NCBI RefSeq assembly: GCF_002865645.1
Contig: NW_020194619.1
Coordinates: 837,353 to 901,352, forward strand
Direction: 5' to 3'
DNA length: 64,000 nucleotides
Source: Hyaloscypha bicolor E
Taxonomy: Eukaryota > Ascomycota > Leotiomycetes > Helotiales > Hyaloscyphaceae
Positions 34,860 to 47,900 of the stretch are shown here, piece by piece; positions within the stretch are counted from its first letter, which is position 1, and each line of letters begins with the position of its first letter. Under the pieces are notes generated by a model that was not told where the DNA came from, searched no databases, and saw nothing but the letters and a program-made list of their open reading frames with translations. The position numbers and the translations under genes were made by a program.

Positions 34860-35335
34860 TATTTTAAATTATAAAATACTTTCTTTAGTTTTATTATTCT
34901 AGAAATTATATAGCTTATAAAAAGCTTAATTTAGATATTATATTATAATAAGCTATATTTTATTAAAATTACTTTATTTTAATAATTTTAAAATTTAGAT
35001 TATATAATAAAAGCTATAGTTTTTTATATATAATTTATAGGAATTATATAAGAAAACTAGTTTTTCTATAATTCTAAATAAGAATTCTTTCTTTATTTTT
35101 AAATTAATTTAAGCTTTTATATATTATATATTACTTATATTTTATTATTAAATTACGTTTTATATTCTAATATATTTTATATAAGTTTTTATTTTATTAT
35201 AATTTCTCTTTTATATATTTTATAATTAAGATAATATTTTTATAAAGTTCTAAAAGATTTCTATAAAGTGAATTATTAGCTTAATAAGTTTAGAAAAAAA
35301 AGAAACTATTATAATACCTTAAGTCTAAAGCTAAA
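34860..35335 (+). repeat. Family C relic, direct orientation
   Basis: RIP-mutated copy of 16300-16792. The right end (ccttaagtcta, 35325-35335) matches ccttgagccta at 16782-16792 exactly where LTR A1 begins there, so this is the natural right edge of family C, or close to it. Confidence 0.68.
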
Positions 35336-36998
35336 ATATTAAGAATATACGAGTATTAATTTTAATATTTTATATTAATTTCTAATATATTTAATAATTT
35401 AAATATGAATTAGTTATAAGATATAATTACTAATATAATATATAAAAGTAATAAGAATAAAAGCTAATTATAAAAAGAAAAGAAGTAAAAGAAATAGAAT
35501 AAGAAATATTATATTAAAATAATATAAATTAGATTTTAGTTAGAAATAGACTTTAATATATAGAAATAAAGTTATATTATTAATTTATATATTTTTTTTA
35601 ATTATAATAAAAACTAGAATAAAGCTTATTTCTAAATTAGATAAAAATACCTAAAATAAGATAAATTTTAAATTTTAAATAAAATAATAAATAGAAGCTA
35701 TAATTAAAAATTAAAAAGAAATTAGAAATAAGAAATTATATAAATAATTTAAAGAAATTTCTAGAGAAAAGAAAAAAAATTAAAAAAATTAAAAAAATTA
35801 TTTTTAGTAATATTATTAAATATATCTAGTTTATTAAAATTAAGAAAAAATATTATAAGTATTAAGCTAATAAAATAAAATATAAAATATAAATAATAAA
35901 AATAAAACTAAAAAAGCTATTATTTCATTATTATTAATATTAAAACTTAAACCTAAATTATATTTATTATTATTAACTAGTTTCTTTTAAATTCTAGTTC
36001 TTAAACTAAAAGATATATTTAAATAAAAAGTTAGCTTTTTAGAAATCTTATTAATAAAAGTTTTAAGTATAGAAACTTTATAATTAATTATAAAAGAAAT
36101 TATTGAGATTAATATAACTAAAAATAAATATATACTAGTATTAAATTTAAATTTATTATTTATAAAAGCTTCTAAAATATTATAGTTTTAGGAAAGTAAT
36201 ATTTTTATATTCTTAAAATAATATATAAATATATATAAGAACTATTATATTTTTAATAATATTAAAAGAAAAAGAATTATTTATTATATTTCTCTTATTT
36301 ATAAGAATTAAATTAAGGCTATACTAAAGTATTATACTAATAATTCAGGAAATTATTAGGAAATCAAGTTCTTTAAGGCCTTATTAAAGAAATTTCGAGA
36401 ATATAATTAGGAAATATTTAAAATTAGTCGTGATTTTCTTAGTTAAATTATTATATAAGCCCAGAATAAAAAGATCTTTTTTAAGTCTTATATTAATATA
36501 TTTAATAAAGTATTAAAAAATTACTAAAAAGAATTTTTTTATTTATTTTAATATAAAATTATATTTTTTAAAATATAAACTTTAAGCTAATAAATGTTTT
36601 TATTTATAAATATAATAAAATAATATTTTATTAATATAAAAAAAGAAATACTATTTTAATATTATTAATAATTTAAATATATTTAGATTCAAATAAAAAT
36701 ACTTAAATATAATAATTTATAATATAATTTCTAAATTAGAAAATAATTATTTTTTACTAATTTCTTTTTATTATATTTTCTAAAACTATTATAAATATAA
36801 GTAAAAAAAGAACTTAGCTTATAACTAATTATATAAAGTTTATTAAAAGTAATAAACCTAAAGGAAATAATATTAATTAGCTAATAAAAAGCCTAAAGAA
36901 ATTATTTATTACTATTATAACTTAAAAGAATCTATAGAAATAATTTAATATTATAATTATTATAATTCGAAAAAATATTTATAATTTATTTATATAAA
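35336..36998 (+). pseudogene. Possible gag relic
   Basis: RIP-degraded DNA between a family C copy and LTR 36999. Around 36290-36960 the plus strand has a legible run (KYYTNNSGNY, FFKALLKKFRE, then Tyr-rich YYYYNL) that may be a gag with a ruined zinc knuckle. The knuckle spacing is not clean. If family C is an LTR, this would be its internal region. Confidence 0.35.
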
Positions 36999-39900
36999 TA
37001 TTATAGGTATAATATTTAGTACTTAGAAAGTAAAATAGAAAGTTTTTTATAAAAATAATTTAAAGCTAAAAAAAGGAAAGCTAGAATATAAGAGGCTATA
37101 AGAAAGTATATATATCCTATAATATACTAGTTCTAAAAAGGCCTAGTTTTCTAAATATCTCTAGTATATTTCAAATATACTTCTCTAGTAAAGCGGCTAT
37201 ATTATATAAATCTAGAAAGTATCTAATATCTAATTAGATATTTCAGATACTAGATATCTAGAAATTATAATATTATTTCTTTTTTTAGAATAAGCTCATT
37301 TCCGAGCTTTATAAAAGCTAATAATTTATCTAATTTTATATTATTTTCTATTTCAAAATAAACTAGTATTTTGAATATAAATATTATATATAAAAGGCTA
37401 ATATCTTTATTATATAATTTAAGAGAATTTATTATTATTTCTATATAATTCTAGATAAATATTATTTTTTATATAATCTAGCTAATATTATAGGTTTTAT
37501 AGGAATTCTAGTATATTATTATTATTATTATAAAAGCTCTATAAAACCAAGAAGCTATTACTTAATACTAAAGCTAAATACTAAACTGAATTCTTATTTT
37601 AACTAATCTACTAAATTCTATATTTTAGCTTATTTCTTATTAGCTTAATTATAATAACTCGTTTAATACTATATTTTTATTTATTATTTTCTAATATTAA
37701 TAGAAGTAGTTCTGAATTTATTTAATCTAGTAAAGAATTCTATAAGTTTTTTTATAACTTCTTTATATAAAAAACTAGATATATTTTTATAATTTCTGGT
37801 AGTTTTAGAAGAAATAAATAGCTATACTATTCTAAAATCTCAAATAGGCCCTTTATTTAATTCTCTAGCTTCTAATTTAGATAATCGGATTTCTATTTAT
37901 TTATTTATTTATTTAAAAATAATTAGTTATTAAAAGCTTAAGCTTTATATTAATTCTTATATAGAATTTATTTTAAAAATTAGATATAAATTAGAATTCC
38001 TAATCTAATATAATTATTTCTAAAATATCTATTTAGTATATTATATAAAGTAAAAATAAAAGTACTAGCTATTTAATTATAATTATATTTTATATAGGAA
38101 TTATAATTAGATACTTAGATAAGTAATTTATAAATATAGTAATTATATTATAGCCTAATTTGTTTTCTAAATAGCTTTTAAAATCTATAATAATATTTTA
38201 TTAGAAATAATTAGAAACTAGAAAGAAATAAAATAAACTAGACTTTTTATTTCTAGATATATATAATTTCTTATAAATATAATAATTATTATTGTATTAA
38301 TTAATATTCTTATTTATAAATAACTAGTAATATTACTTTTTTAATAACTAATAAAGTTTTATATATCTAGAATATCTAGAAAGAAGTTTATTATATATTT
38401 TATAAAAGTAGTCTAGAAGTTATTTCATTCTTTATAATATAGAGTTTTTTATAATATAAAAGAAAGCCGTTTTATAATATCTAGATATTACTTTTAGCTT
38501 AGGATATTATATATAGCTTTTCTAAATTAAGTAAAATATAATTATTTTATAGGATCTTATTTATAAGTTATAAACTATTATATTTAATAATAGCTTTTAA
38601 TAGTACTTTTATAAAAGTAATTATAATAAAGCTTTTAAGAAAATATCTTTTTCTAGAGAAATTATATCTTTAATAAAAATATTCTTTTCTAAAAAGTTTT
38701 TAATATATATTTGATTTTTAGAACCGAATTCCGGATTAAATAAACTAACTTTATAAAATATTACTATAAGCTATAAGTTATAAATAATCTCTAGATTAAT
38801 CTTATTTTTAAGAAAAAGTACTTGAATTTATAATTTCTTTTTAATCTAGCCCTAAGTATTTATTTTATCTTATTTTTATAATAAAATATTTATTTATTTA
38901 ATTTTCTAGAATAATATATAAGCTTAAAATAATAATAAAATAAAAGCTTAACTTATTTAGCTTATTAAAAAGAGAGCTTTTTAGTAATTATAAAATATTC
39001 TAAGATATAATAATTAGAATAAATCTTAAAAGAAGTATTTTAAAAGCTTTTTAGTTTAGTTTTTTATTTTTCTAATATTTGTATTATAATAAGTATTTCC
39101 TTATTATATATATTATAATTAAGTTTTATTAGAAATATAATTTTAGAAAAATAAGTTATAAAATACTAAAGGCCTATTTCTGGGGTTTATTAAAAAAGTA
39201 AACTAGTAATTATTTCTTTAGATATAATTATTTTTATTATTATAAGCAGATCTAAATTATAATATTATAGAACTAGAATAGAAATTATAGCTTTTTTTTA
39301 AATAACTAAAAGCTTTTTAATATTATTTAAACTATTTAAAAGAAATATTCTTTTTTATAAATAAGATAAAAGATCTAATAATTCGTTTATACTTTCTAAT
39401 AAAATATTTATAGAAATTATAGAAGTCGAGAAAGAACTATATACTTTTAATTATTTTTAGAAATTACTAGTTATATATTATTTTAACTTTATTAGAATCT
39501 ATTTTAATACTAAATATAAAAATAATAAAATTCAAATATATTATATAAAAGTTATTTAGATATTTAAAGAATATATTATTTATATAGTATTAATATATAG
39601 CTAGGCTATTTATAAAGCCTTTCTAGAAAATATTATATTTATATATTTTATAATAGATATGAAATATTATTAGCTTCTAAGAATCCGGGTCTATAGCTAT
39701 ATAATAGAAAGCTTAGTAAATATCTAATTTAATATAGATTTTAGCTTTAGATAATTAATTTAAAGTTTTATTAATAAGTAAAAGAAGATATTAATTCTTT
39801 TAGATAATATTATTTAGATAATAGAAATTAATATAAAAATATAAATCTTTATTTACTTTCTTTATAAAAAGAACTAGTAAAATAAAATAAATCTAACTAG

Positions 39901-40529
39901 TTTTAATAAAGTCTTTAGCTAGATTATTTTTTAAGAAATATTTAATTTCTAGAAGTTCTTAAATAAATCATTACCGGAAAGATTAATACTTAATACTTTT
40001 AATTTTCTTTAGGTCTTTAATCTAAATCTTATAATTATATAATTTATAGAAAGAAAGAATATTAAATTTCTTTTTAAAGAAAATAAAAATATATTTCTTA
40101 AATTCTAAAAATAATATCTTATAAAGCTACTAAAGTTTTATTTCTTCTAGTTATTAATTCTCTGAACTAGAAATAGCTTCTCTTTTCCGAGCTTTAAGCT
40201 CTTTATTAATCTTATAAATAGAGATTTAATTAATAAATTTTTTTTCTTAGCTATATAATTAAATACTATAGAAATAAGAATAGCTAGATCTAATATTTAT
40301 TTCTTATTAAGAACCTCTTTCTATTTCTTTAGCTTTTACTTAGGTATTATATCTTAATTAAGCTATAAAAGCTTTTTTTTCTATAGTTTTATATAATTTT
40401 CTTTAATTAGTTTAAAAAAATAAAAACTATTTAAAAATAAAAGATTTCTAAAAATAGCTTATAATAGAATCTTATTAATTAGTATCTTTTTAATACTTTT
40501 TATTAGATTACTTCTCTAGCTATTATTAA

Positions 40530-40697
40530 TGTCATAGAGTGCCCAAGCATCCCAGCGAGTACATGCGTGCGCGTGGTCCGTGCGCAAGCCCATAAGGCTT
40601 CGCACCTCCCACGACTCACTTGCTTCTTCAAGTTTCAGTCACAATACTACTTTGGATTGCTCCCTGACTTGCTGCCCTTTTGGTAACCACTATTATA
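40530..40697 (+). mobile_element. Solo LTR of family A (copy A2), inserted in Gypsy I copy a
   Basis: 168 bp starting tgtcatagagtgcccaag and ending ctattata, flanked by the 5-bp target duplication attaa (40525-40529 and 40698-40702). The same site in Gypsy I (reverse complement near 29730) has no insertion. It is GC-rich and CpA-rich inside DNA that is almost all A/T, so it arrived after RIP of its host or was too short to be mutated. Confidence 0.85.
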
Positions 40698-42083
40698 ATT
40701 AAAAAATACTAATAATATAATTGAATTATATAAATTTAGGCTTATTTTTTTTTTAGCTATATAAACCTATATTTTCTATAATTAACTAGAATATTAATAT
40801 ATATAACTTATTTTCTATTAAGAATAATATTATAATTTCTAAAATTCAGAATAATTATAAATATATTAATATTTTATTTATTAATTAGAAGTAAAACTTT
40901 TATATATTTCTTAATAAACTTAGCTAACTTTTTATTAAAACTATATATAATATAGAATAAGAAAAGAAGTTATAGTTCTATTTTTAAGAATTACTTTATA
41001 AGCCAAATAAGCTTTATATTAATAAAAGTATAATTATTAGTTCTAGTATTAATAAAAGAAAAAAACTTAATTTCTAATTTATTTATATTAATAATATAAG
41101 ATATTATAAGAATATTTTCTTTTATTAAATAAGTTAAATTAATTTCTATTAAATTTATATTATAAGCCCCTAAAATAGAGACTTTCTTTAAGAGTACTTA
41201 TTTTCCGGTTCTATACTAGAATTAGAGTTCGAATTCTTTAAATATTTTACTAGATTAGTAATTAAGTATTCTAGTAAAATAGAAACTAAACCTGGCTTAA
41301 TTCTAAAAAGAATTATTTTAGTTTCCTTATTATATCTAGTTAGATAGTACTTAATATAGTAGCCGAACTTATTATAATTATAGTATTTAATAATTAAAAA
41401 ATCTTTAGTTTTTATAAAATATTACTTATATTTATAAAAGAATATATATTTAATAAAAGTAATTAATATAAGCTTTTTAGGTTTCTTTTTAGAAATATAT
41501 TTCTTAAAAATATAAGAAAATATAATAAAAATAAAGAATTTTATTTTTATAAACTTATTTATAAATTCTCTAGAAATATTAATAGAATATTTAATTTAGA
41601 AAGAGCTATTAATAGAATAACCTAAACTAGTAAAAGTTTTACTAGAAGCTTTAGTAAAAATTAATATAGTTTCTAGTTATATAATATTCTAGAAAATTAA
41701 TTTATTATATTCTTTCTAGTAATCTTATTACTAATATATATATAGGACCTATAAGGTTATAAGATAGGGCTTAAGAATAATAGTTAGGTTACTAGCCTAT
41801 AAATATTTATTATTCTAGAACTTAATTAAAAAGTAGTTTTTATTTAAGGTTTTTTTATTTTCGGGTTTTTAGAAGAATTTTTAATATATTATTAATATAT
41901 ATTTATAAAGATATAAATACCTGATTTCTTTAAGAATTCTAAAGCTTTTTGCTTTTATTATTCTAAAGTCTATTACTTATATTTCTAAGGTTCTATTATT
42001 TTAGTAATATTTATATTTCTAATAATTCTAAATTAGTTTATTTAAATTTTTTTATAGAATTAAAGGAAATAAGCTTTAAATAC

Positions 42084-42339
42084 TATTATAAATATAGTAT
42101 TTAGGGTTTAGAAAATAAGATAAAAGATTTTTTTATAAAAATAATTCAAAGCTAAAAAAGGAAAAGCTAGAATATAAAAGACTATAAAAGAATATATATA
42201 TTTTATAATATACTAGTCTTAAAGAAACTAGCTTTCTAAATATCTTTAATATAATTCAAATATATTTTCTTAGTAAAATAGCTATATTATATATATTTAA
42301 AAAATATCTAGATATTTAAATATTTAATAAATTATAATA
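42084..42339 (-). repeat. Gypsy I LTR shared by two tandem minus-strand copies
   Basis: 256 bp. On its left lies the gag-side (5') internal end of copy a; on its right lies the 3' internal end of copy b. Confidence 0.8.
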
Positions 42340-43665
42340 TTATTTATTTTTTTAAAATAAACTTATTTCTAAGCTTTATAAAAGCCATTAATTTATTTAA
42401 TTTTATATTATTCTTTTTCCTAAAATAAACCAATATTTCAAATATAAATATTATATATAAAAGATAAATATTTCTAATATATAACTTTAGAAGAATTTAT
42501 TATTATTTTTATATAATTTCGAATAAATATAATTTTTTATATAATTTAGCTAGTATTATAGGTTTTATAGAAGTTCTAATATATTAATATTATTATTATA
42601 GAAGCTTTATAAAACCAGGAAGCTATTATTTAATACTAAAATTAAATACTATATTAAATTCTTATTCTAATTAATTTACTAGATTTTATACTTTAGCTTA
42701 TTTTTTATTAGTTTAATTATAATAACTCATTTAATATTATATTTTCATTTATTATTTTCTAGTACTAATAAAAGCAATTCCGGATTTATTTAATCTAATA
42801 AAAGATCTTAAGAATTCTTTTATAACTTCTTTATATAAAAAACTAGATATATTTTTATAGTTTCTAATAGCTTTAAAAGAAAGAAATAATTATATTATTC
42901 TAGAATCTCAAATAAGTTCTTTATTTAGTTTTCTAATTTCCGACTTAAATAATTAGATTTCTAATATTTTATAATAATTTATATTTTATTTCTAACTTTG
43001 AAATTAATTAGATAATAGTATTTATTAGTTTATATTATATATTATTTCTATATTTATTTTATATAACCTTAAATGAATTATTATAATTCATATAATTAAT
43101 TTATTAATACTTTAGCTTTATTTCTATTTAGCTTCTTTTTAGATAAACTAGCTTTAATAAAAGAATTCTAGTTTAGAAAAATATAAGACTTATAGCCCTT
43201 TTTAGTTATAAATAAGAATTAGCTAATAGTTTTATACTAAAAAAAGGCTTATTAATAATTAATTATAGTAACTTATTTATTTTAATTATTCTAATAATAA
43301 TTAATATATAAATATAATTTCTAATTAAAATACTAATTAATAATTTCTGTTTATTTATTTATTTAAAAATAATTAGCTATTAAGAACTTAAATTTAATAT
43401 TAATTCTTATATAGAATTTGCTTTAAAAATCGGGTATAAATTAGAATTCTTAATTTAATATAATTATTTCTAGAATACTTATTTAGTATATTATATAAAA
43501 TAAAAATAGAAATATTAGCTATTTAGTTATAATTATATCTTATATAAGAATTATAATTAGATACTTAAATAAGTAATCTATAAATATAGTAATTATATTA
43601 TAGCCCGATTTACTTTCTAAATAGCTTTTAAAATCTATAATAATATATTATTAGAAGTAATTAGT
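42340..43665 (-). mobile_element. Gypsy I copy b, 3' part only, minus strand
   Basis: Collinear with the reverse complement of the integrase-chromodomain end of Gypsy I. It keeps the about 370 bp that copy a lacks. Homology ends near 43665. Confidence 0.75.
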
Positions 43666-44164
43666 ATTATATAATAAAATAGTATATAAGTAAGGCTTTA
43701 TTTTACTTAGCTAGTTTTAGATAATAAACTTAATAAATTATTCTTTACTATATATATAATATTTAATAATAATAGTAATACCTTATTAATTATTTATTAT
43801 AGGCTTTATACTAGCTTATAATATAATTTAGATTAATCTCTTATTTATTAATACTATAATTATATTATCTAAATATATTTTAATACCAAGCTAGTTTCTA
43901 GTAAATATTATTAAGCTTATATACTAGCTTTAGAATATTATTAATAAGAACCTTAAACTCGTAGAGTTTATTAGCCTAGAAACTCAAATAGTAATTAAGG
44001 TAATCTTATATAATTATCTAGAAAAAGAATATACTTTCGAGTTATAATCTAGTTATTCTAATAAACTCTAATTATTTCTCGAATTCGATCTCTTTTTAAT
44101 AAAATAGCTTAATAGCAAGTATATCTTTAATATAGCCCTATAATAATTAATTACTTAATATATT
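43666..44164. other. RIP-degraded DNA, not assigned
   Basis: Between the Gypsy I fragment and the LINE fragment. Less extreme composition near its right end; no motif recognised. Confidence 0.4.
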
Positions 44165-44650
44165 CTCCGGTTTTTTTACTTCTTTTACTTTTATACTTAT
44201 ACTTTACTCACCTTTAGAACTCACTTAATATATCTTAGTTCTTTGGCCCTAGGCTCTAGAACCTATTATAAGTAGAGCTAGAATAGGCTAAATAACCCCC
44301 CCTGACCCCCCGGGCTCTAGCCCCTCTCCTATTAACTTTCAAGAACTCGGAGAGCTTCTAGAAGGCCCTAGCAAATAGCTAGACCTACCTACTAGCTCCC
44401 TACTAGCTCGGTTTAGCCAGAGAGCTTAATTCGCATTTGATTTAGTTATAAATCCTATTTCTTTAGACGAATTCGCAGTTCCTTTTCCTTAGCCTAATTT
44501 GGCTAGTGCGGCTTAACTAAGCCGCCTCTAGAACGGGCTAAAGCGTAGCCCTAGCTCGAGTAATATTAATAATAATATTAATAAGAAATACTAAAATCAC
44601 GGAAACTACTACTAATATTAGAATTAAGCTTTAAATAAAGCTAAATTACT
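44165..44650 (+). mobile_element. 5' fragment of a second LINE copy, plus strand
   Basis: About 490 bp that match the reverse complement of 50120-50605, from the shared start ccggttttt to aaattactaa, where the poly(T) of the next LINE begins. It is more RIP-mutated than its partner. Confidence 0.82.
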
Positions 44651-44669
44651 AATTTTTTTTTTTTTTTTT
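44651..44669 (-). other. Poly(A) tail of the LINE
   Basis: A run of about 19 T on the plus strand, abutting the older LINE fragment. Confidence 0.8.
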
Positions 44670-44872
44670 CCTTTTAACGTGCTTTATTAGTTTAGAACTA
44701 TGTAGTACGGCTAGCTAGCTAGCGTGTGTCTCAGTAGCTAATATACAGGCCCAAAATCCAATATAGGTATAATAAATAGTTGGGGACATACCTAGGAATA
44801 AAACTTAAGGAAATAAAGAAAAATGAGTATAAATCGCAAATCTCTCCTATTCCCTATTTCCCTTTCCCCTAT

Positions 44873-44950
44873 TCCCCCTCCCCTATTTCTACCCTATTTC
44901 CTCCCCTATTTCCTCCCCTATTTCCTCCCCTATTTCTACCCCTATTTCCA
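44873..44950 (-). repeat. 12-bp tandem repeat at the end of LINE ORF2
   Basis: Five to six copies of cccctatttcct (plus strand). Translated on the minus strand it gives a repeated EEIG tail. It also creates a spurious Pro/Phe-rich plus-strand frame. Confidence 0.85.
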
Positions 44951-47900
44951 CTTCTTCCACTTCCACGCTTCGGTCCATATGCCATTTTCTTGTATATATA
45001 CTAGTCTCTTTTAAGAATACTAGTATATTCGGTATACCAATCTCCGTATGTAATAGAACTCGTAGGTTAAAAGCACTAGCCTCCAAGCTACCCTTAAATA
45101 GACTAAATAGTCTAATTCGTTCCTCCTTATATAGCTCGCAATATAAAAGGAGATGCTTTGTATTCTCAGTCTTCCCATATTTGCATTTATTATTAGACGC
45201 TATTTTTAGCCTATATAAATAGGACTTTATATATCCGTAGCCTAGCTTTAATTGGAAGAAGGCACTAGCTAGTAGCCTTAAAGTTCCTAAAGATAGCTAT
45301 ATTTTCTTAGATACTTTCTACGGATATATATTGCTATATGATTCTAGCTAGGTCTTTGGTTTAGTATAAGATTCTAAAAGTAGTCTATACTCTTGTTTCT
45401 TAACTTTATTAATTTAGACCCCTAGGAAAGCAAAGGAGGTTTTTACTAATTCGGGGTTACCTGATATAGGGGAAGTAGTACCTATTTTAGCTAGTATATC
45501 TGCTTCTTCGTTCCCAATTATATCTATATGGCCTGGGACCCAGATTAGTTCTATACTAGCTCCTTTAGCTATAAGGGCTTTAGTGGCTAGTATAGCTCTA
45601 ATCTGTTGACTTTGTCCCGGCTTATTAGAAGGAGTTTTTAATCTTAGTAAACCAGCTTAGTTATCTGTATAGATATTATAAAGCTCCCCTCTCTTTACTT
45701 TACTACTAGCATATTTAATAGCTCTAGTAATGCCTTCTAGTTCTCTATTATAGACTATAGCACTAGTACCTATATTCTGGCTTTCTCTATGTTTAGCTAT
45801 GACTGGTATATAGGGAGTTTCGTAACTATAGACTACGAGTCCTAGGCCTATTCCGATTCCTTTTTGAGTTTGAGATCTATCTATATATATAGATAATATA
45901 GAGCTATTATTATATAAAGTCTTTAAATAGAGATTATGTAATATAGCAGTCTCTTCCTTAGGCTATCTTAATATAGTGATTTTATACGGTACTTCTCTGT
46001 TCCAGGGAGCAAAGTAAAAGTGTCTTATAGTCTCTAAGTTCTTAGGGACTATAAGTTCCTTAATAGAATCGACTATAATTTCAATTTGGGACATTTTAGC
46101 CATATGATCTCGAACTAGATCTGTATTTAGACTATAAATAGAGTCTATATCAGAGTCTACTAATTCTAATTACTTAGATCTTTGGAAGGACTTCTCAAAC
46201 TCTAGTCTAATAGGATAATTTAGACTTAATTTAAGGATACGGAGGGCATATCGGCGACGACTATGGTTTAGCCTTATAATAGGTGGAAGTAAAGCTAATT
46301 CGGCCTCTATAGGAATAATAGGAGCCGTTTTAAATACTCCTAAAGTTTTCCTTAAAGCTAGGTTCTGAATAGCTTGTAAAGGCCTAATTTGAGCTTTATT
46401 TTCGGTCTTCCACCATAGTAAGGAACCATAGTCTATTATACTAGTAATACAGGCTAAATATAGCTATCTAATTACAAATAGGGATAAACCACGTAATATA
46501 TTCGTAAGTCTTTAAACCCTATAAAAGGCTTGTTTTGCTTTAGAAGTCCTATAAGCTATATGTTTCTTAAATCTGAGATTCTTGTTGAAATATATTCCTA
46601 TTCACTTAACTACTTTACTAGGGGAAACTAGTTCCCTATTAGGTAGTTTTAAGCTAGGTTTGTTCTTGGAATTATTAAAGTGAATGAGCTCAGTCTTATC
46701 TATATTAAAGCTAATAGTATTTTTATTCCCTAGATTAACTATATCCTTTACTTCCCGCTCTAAAGTCTTAATATTCTTTTTAAGGCTATTAGAAGCAGTA
46801 GTAAGGGTTATATTATCTAAATAGGACTTAAAACTAATGTTTACTGATTTAAATAGATCTCGGATATAGATCAGGAATAGTATAGGTAATATAGGACTCC
46901 CTTGTGAAATACTAGTAAGTATAGACTTAAATGCTTCTATACTATTATTAAAAGCTAGTCTTAATACTCGGTTATCTAGGAATGACGATACCTAGAGAAT
47001 AAGGCTAGTAGGTAGTAATAAACTAATCATGATCTATAATAGCCTATTCTTGGATACGTAATTAAAGGCACCTTTAATATCTAGGAAGAGAGTAGTAGTT
47101 TTTAGCTTATAGGACTTATTAGTCTCTACTTTATTCTGTAGTAATAAAGCAGTATTAATAGCTGACTTATATAGCCTATCTCCCATTTAGAAAGGGTGTA
47201 ATAGGTTACTAGTCTCGGCTAAATAACTAAGTCTCTTAGCTAATATTCTCTCAGAAACCTTTCCTAAGTAATTAAGTAAGGAAATAACTCGATATGCTTT
47301 AGGTAGGAAATAGTTTGGTTTTCCTGATTTCTTTAGAATAAAGCTAGTAGCTTGTTTCCAGACTTTAGGGTAGTACCCCTTATTAATAAATAAGGAATAT
47401 AGCCTATAAAAAATGTCTGGAGCAGCTCTATAAGCGTGAACTATAATCTCTTGAGTAACTAAGTCTGGTCCTGGGGTTTTCTCCTTTATCTTAGAGGTAT
47501 ATGCTTGTTCTAGCTCTATTTTGGATAGAATAGGCCAGTTCCACTTTAAACTAGGCCTATAGTTTATTAGGCTAATAGGCTCAGTATTAGGGGATAGTGG
47601 GAAAAGCTCAGCTCTAAAGATATTATACTTCTCTTGGAAAGTCGACTTTAAATCACTATTACTACTATTACTACTATTTCCACTATTACTACTTAAGATA
47701 CTAGGGATTGGTTCATATAAGGTATCTTTAGTGTATTTCATAGCTTTAAAAATCGACTGGGAGTCTTTATTCTTTAAGAACTTATTCCAATATACTAGCT
47801 TAGTACCTTTAATAGTAATAAAGTAGGTATTCTTTATATTTTGGAGTTCTTGTTTATAGAGAGTATACCCTGAGGCTTTAGACTTACGGCTATAGTATAG

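Larger units (their letters stand above)
36999..42339 (-). mobile_element. Gypsy I copy a, minus strand, internally deleted
   Basis: 3' LTR at 36999-37272 (274 bp), internal 37273-42083, 5' LTR at 42084-42339. The internal part is collinear with the reverse complement of Gypsy I but about 1.5 kb shorter: losses are seen in gag and in the integrase region (near 37892), and LTR A2 is inserted at 40530. All RIP-mutated. Confidence 0.82.

Noticed and set aside
44780..45014. Plus-strand Pro/Phe-rich frames
   Set aside because: Antisense of the LINE ORF2 end and its 12-bp repeat.
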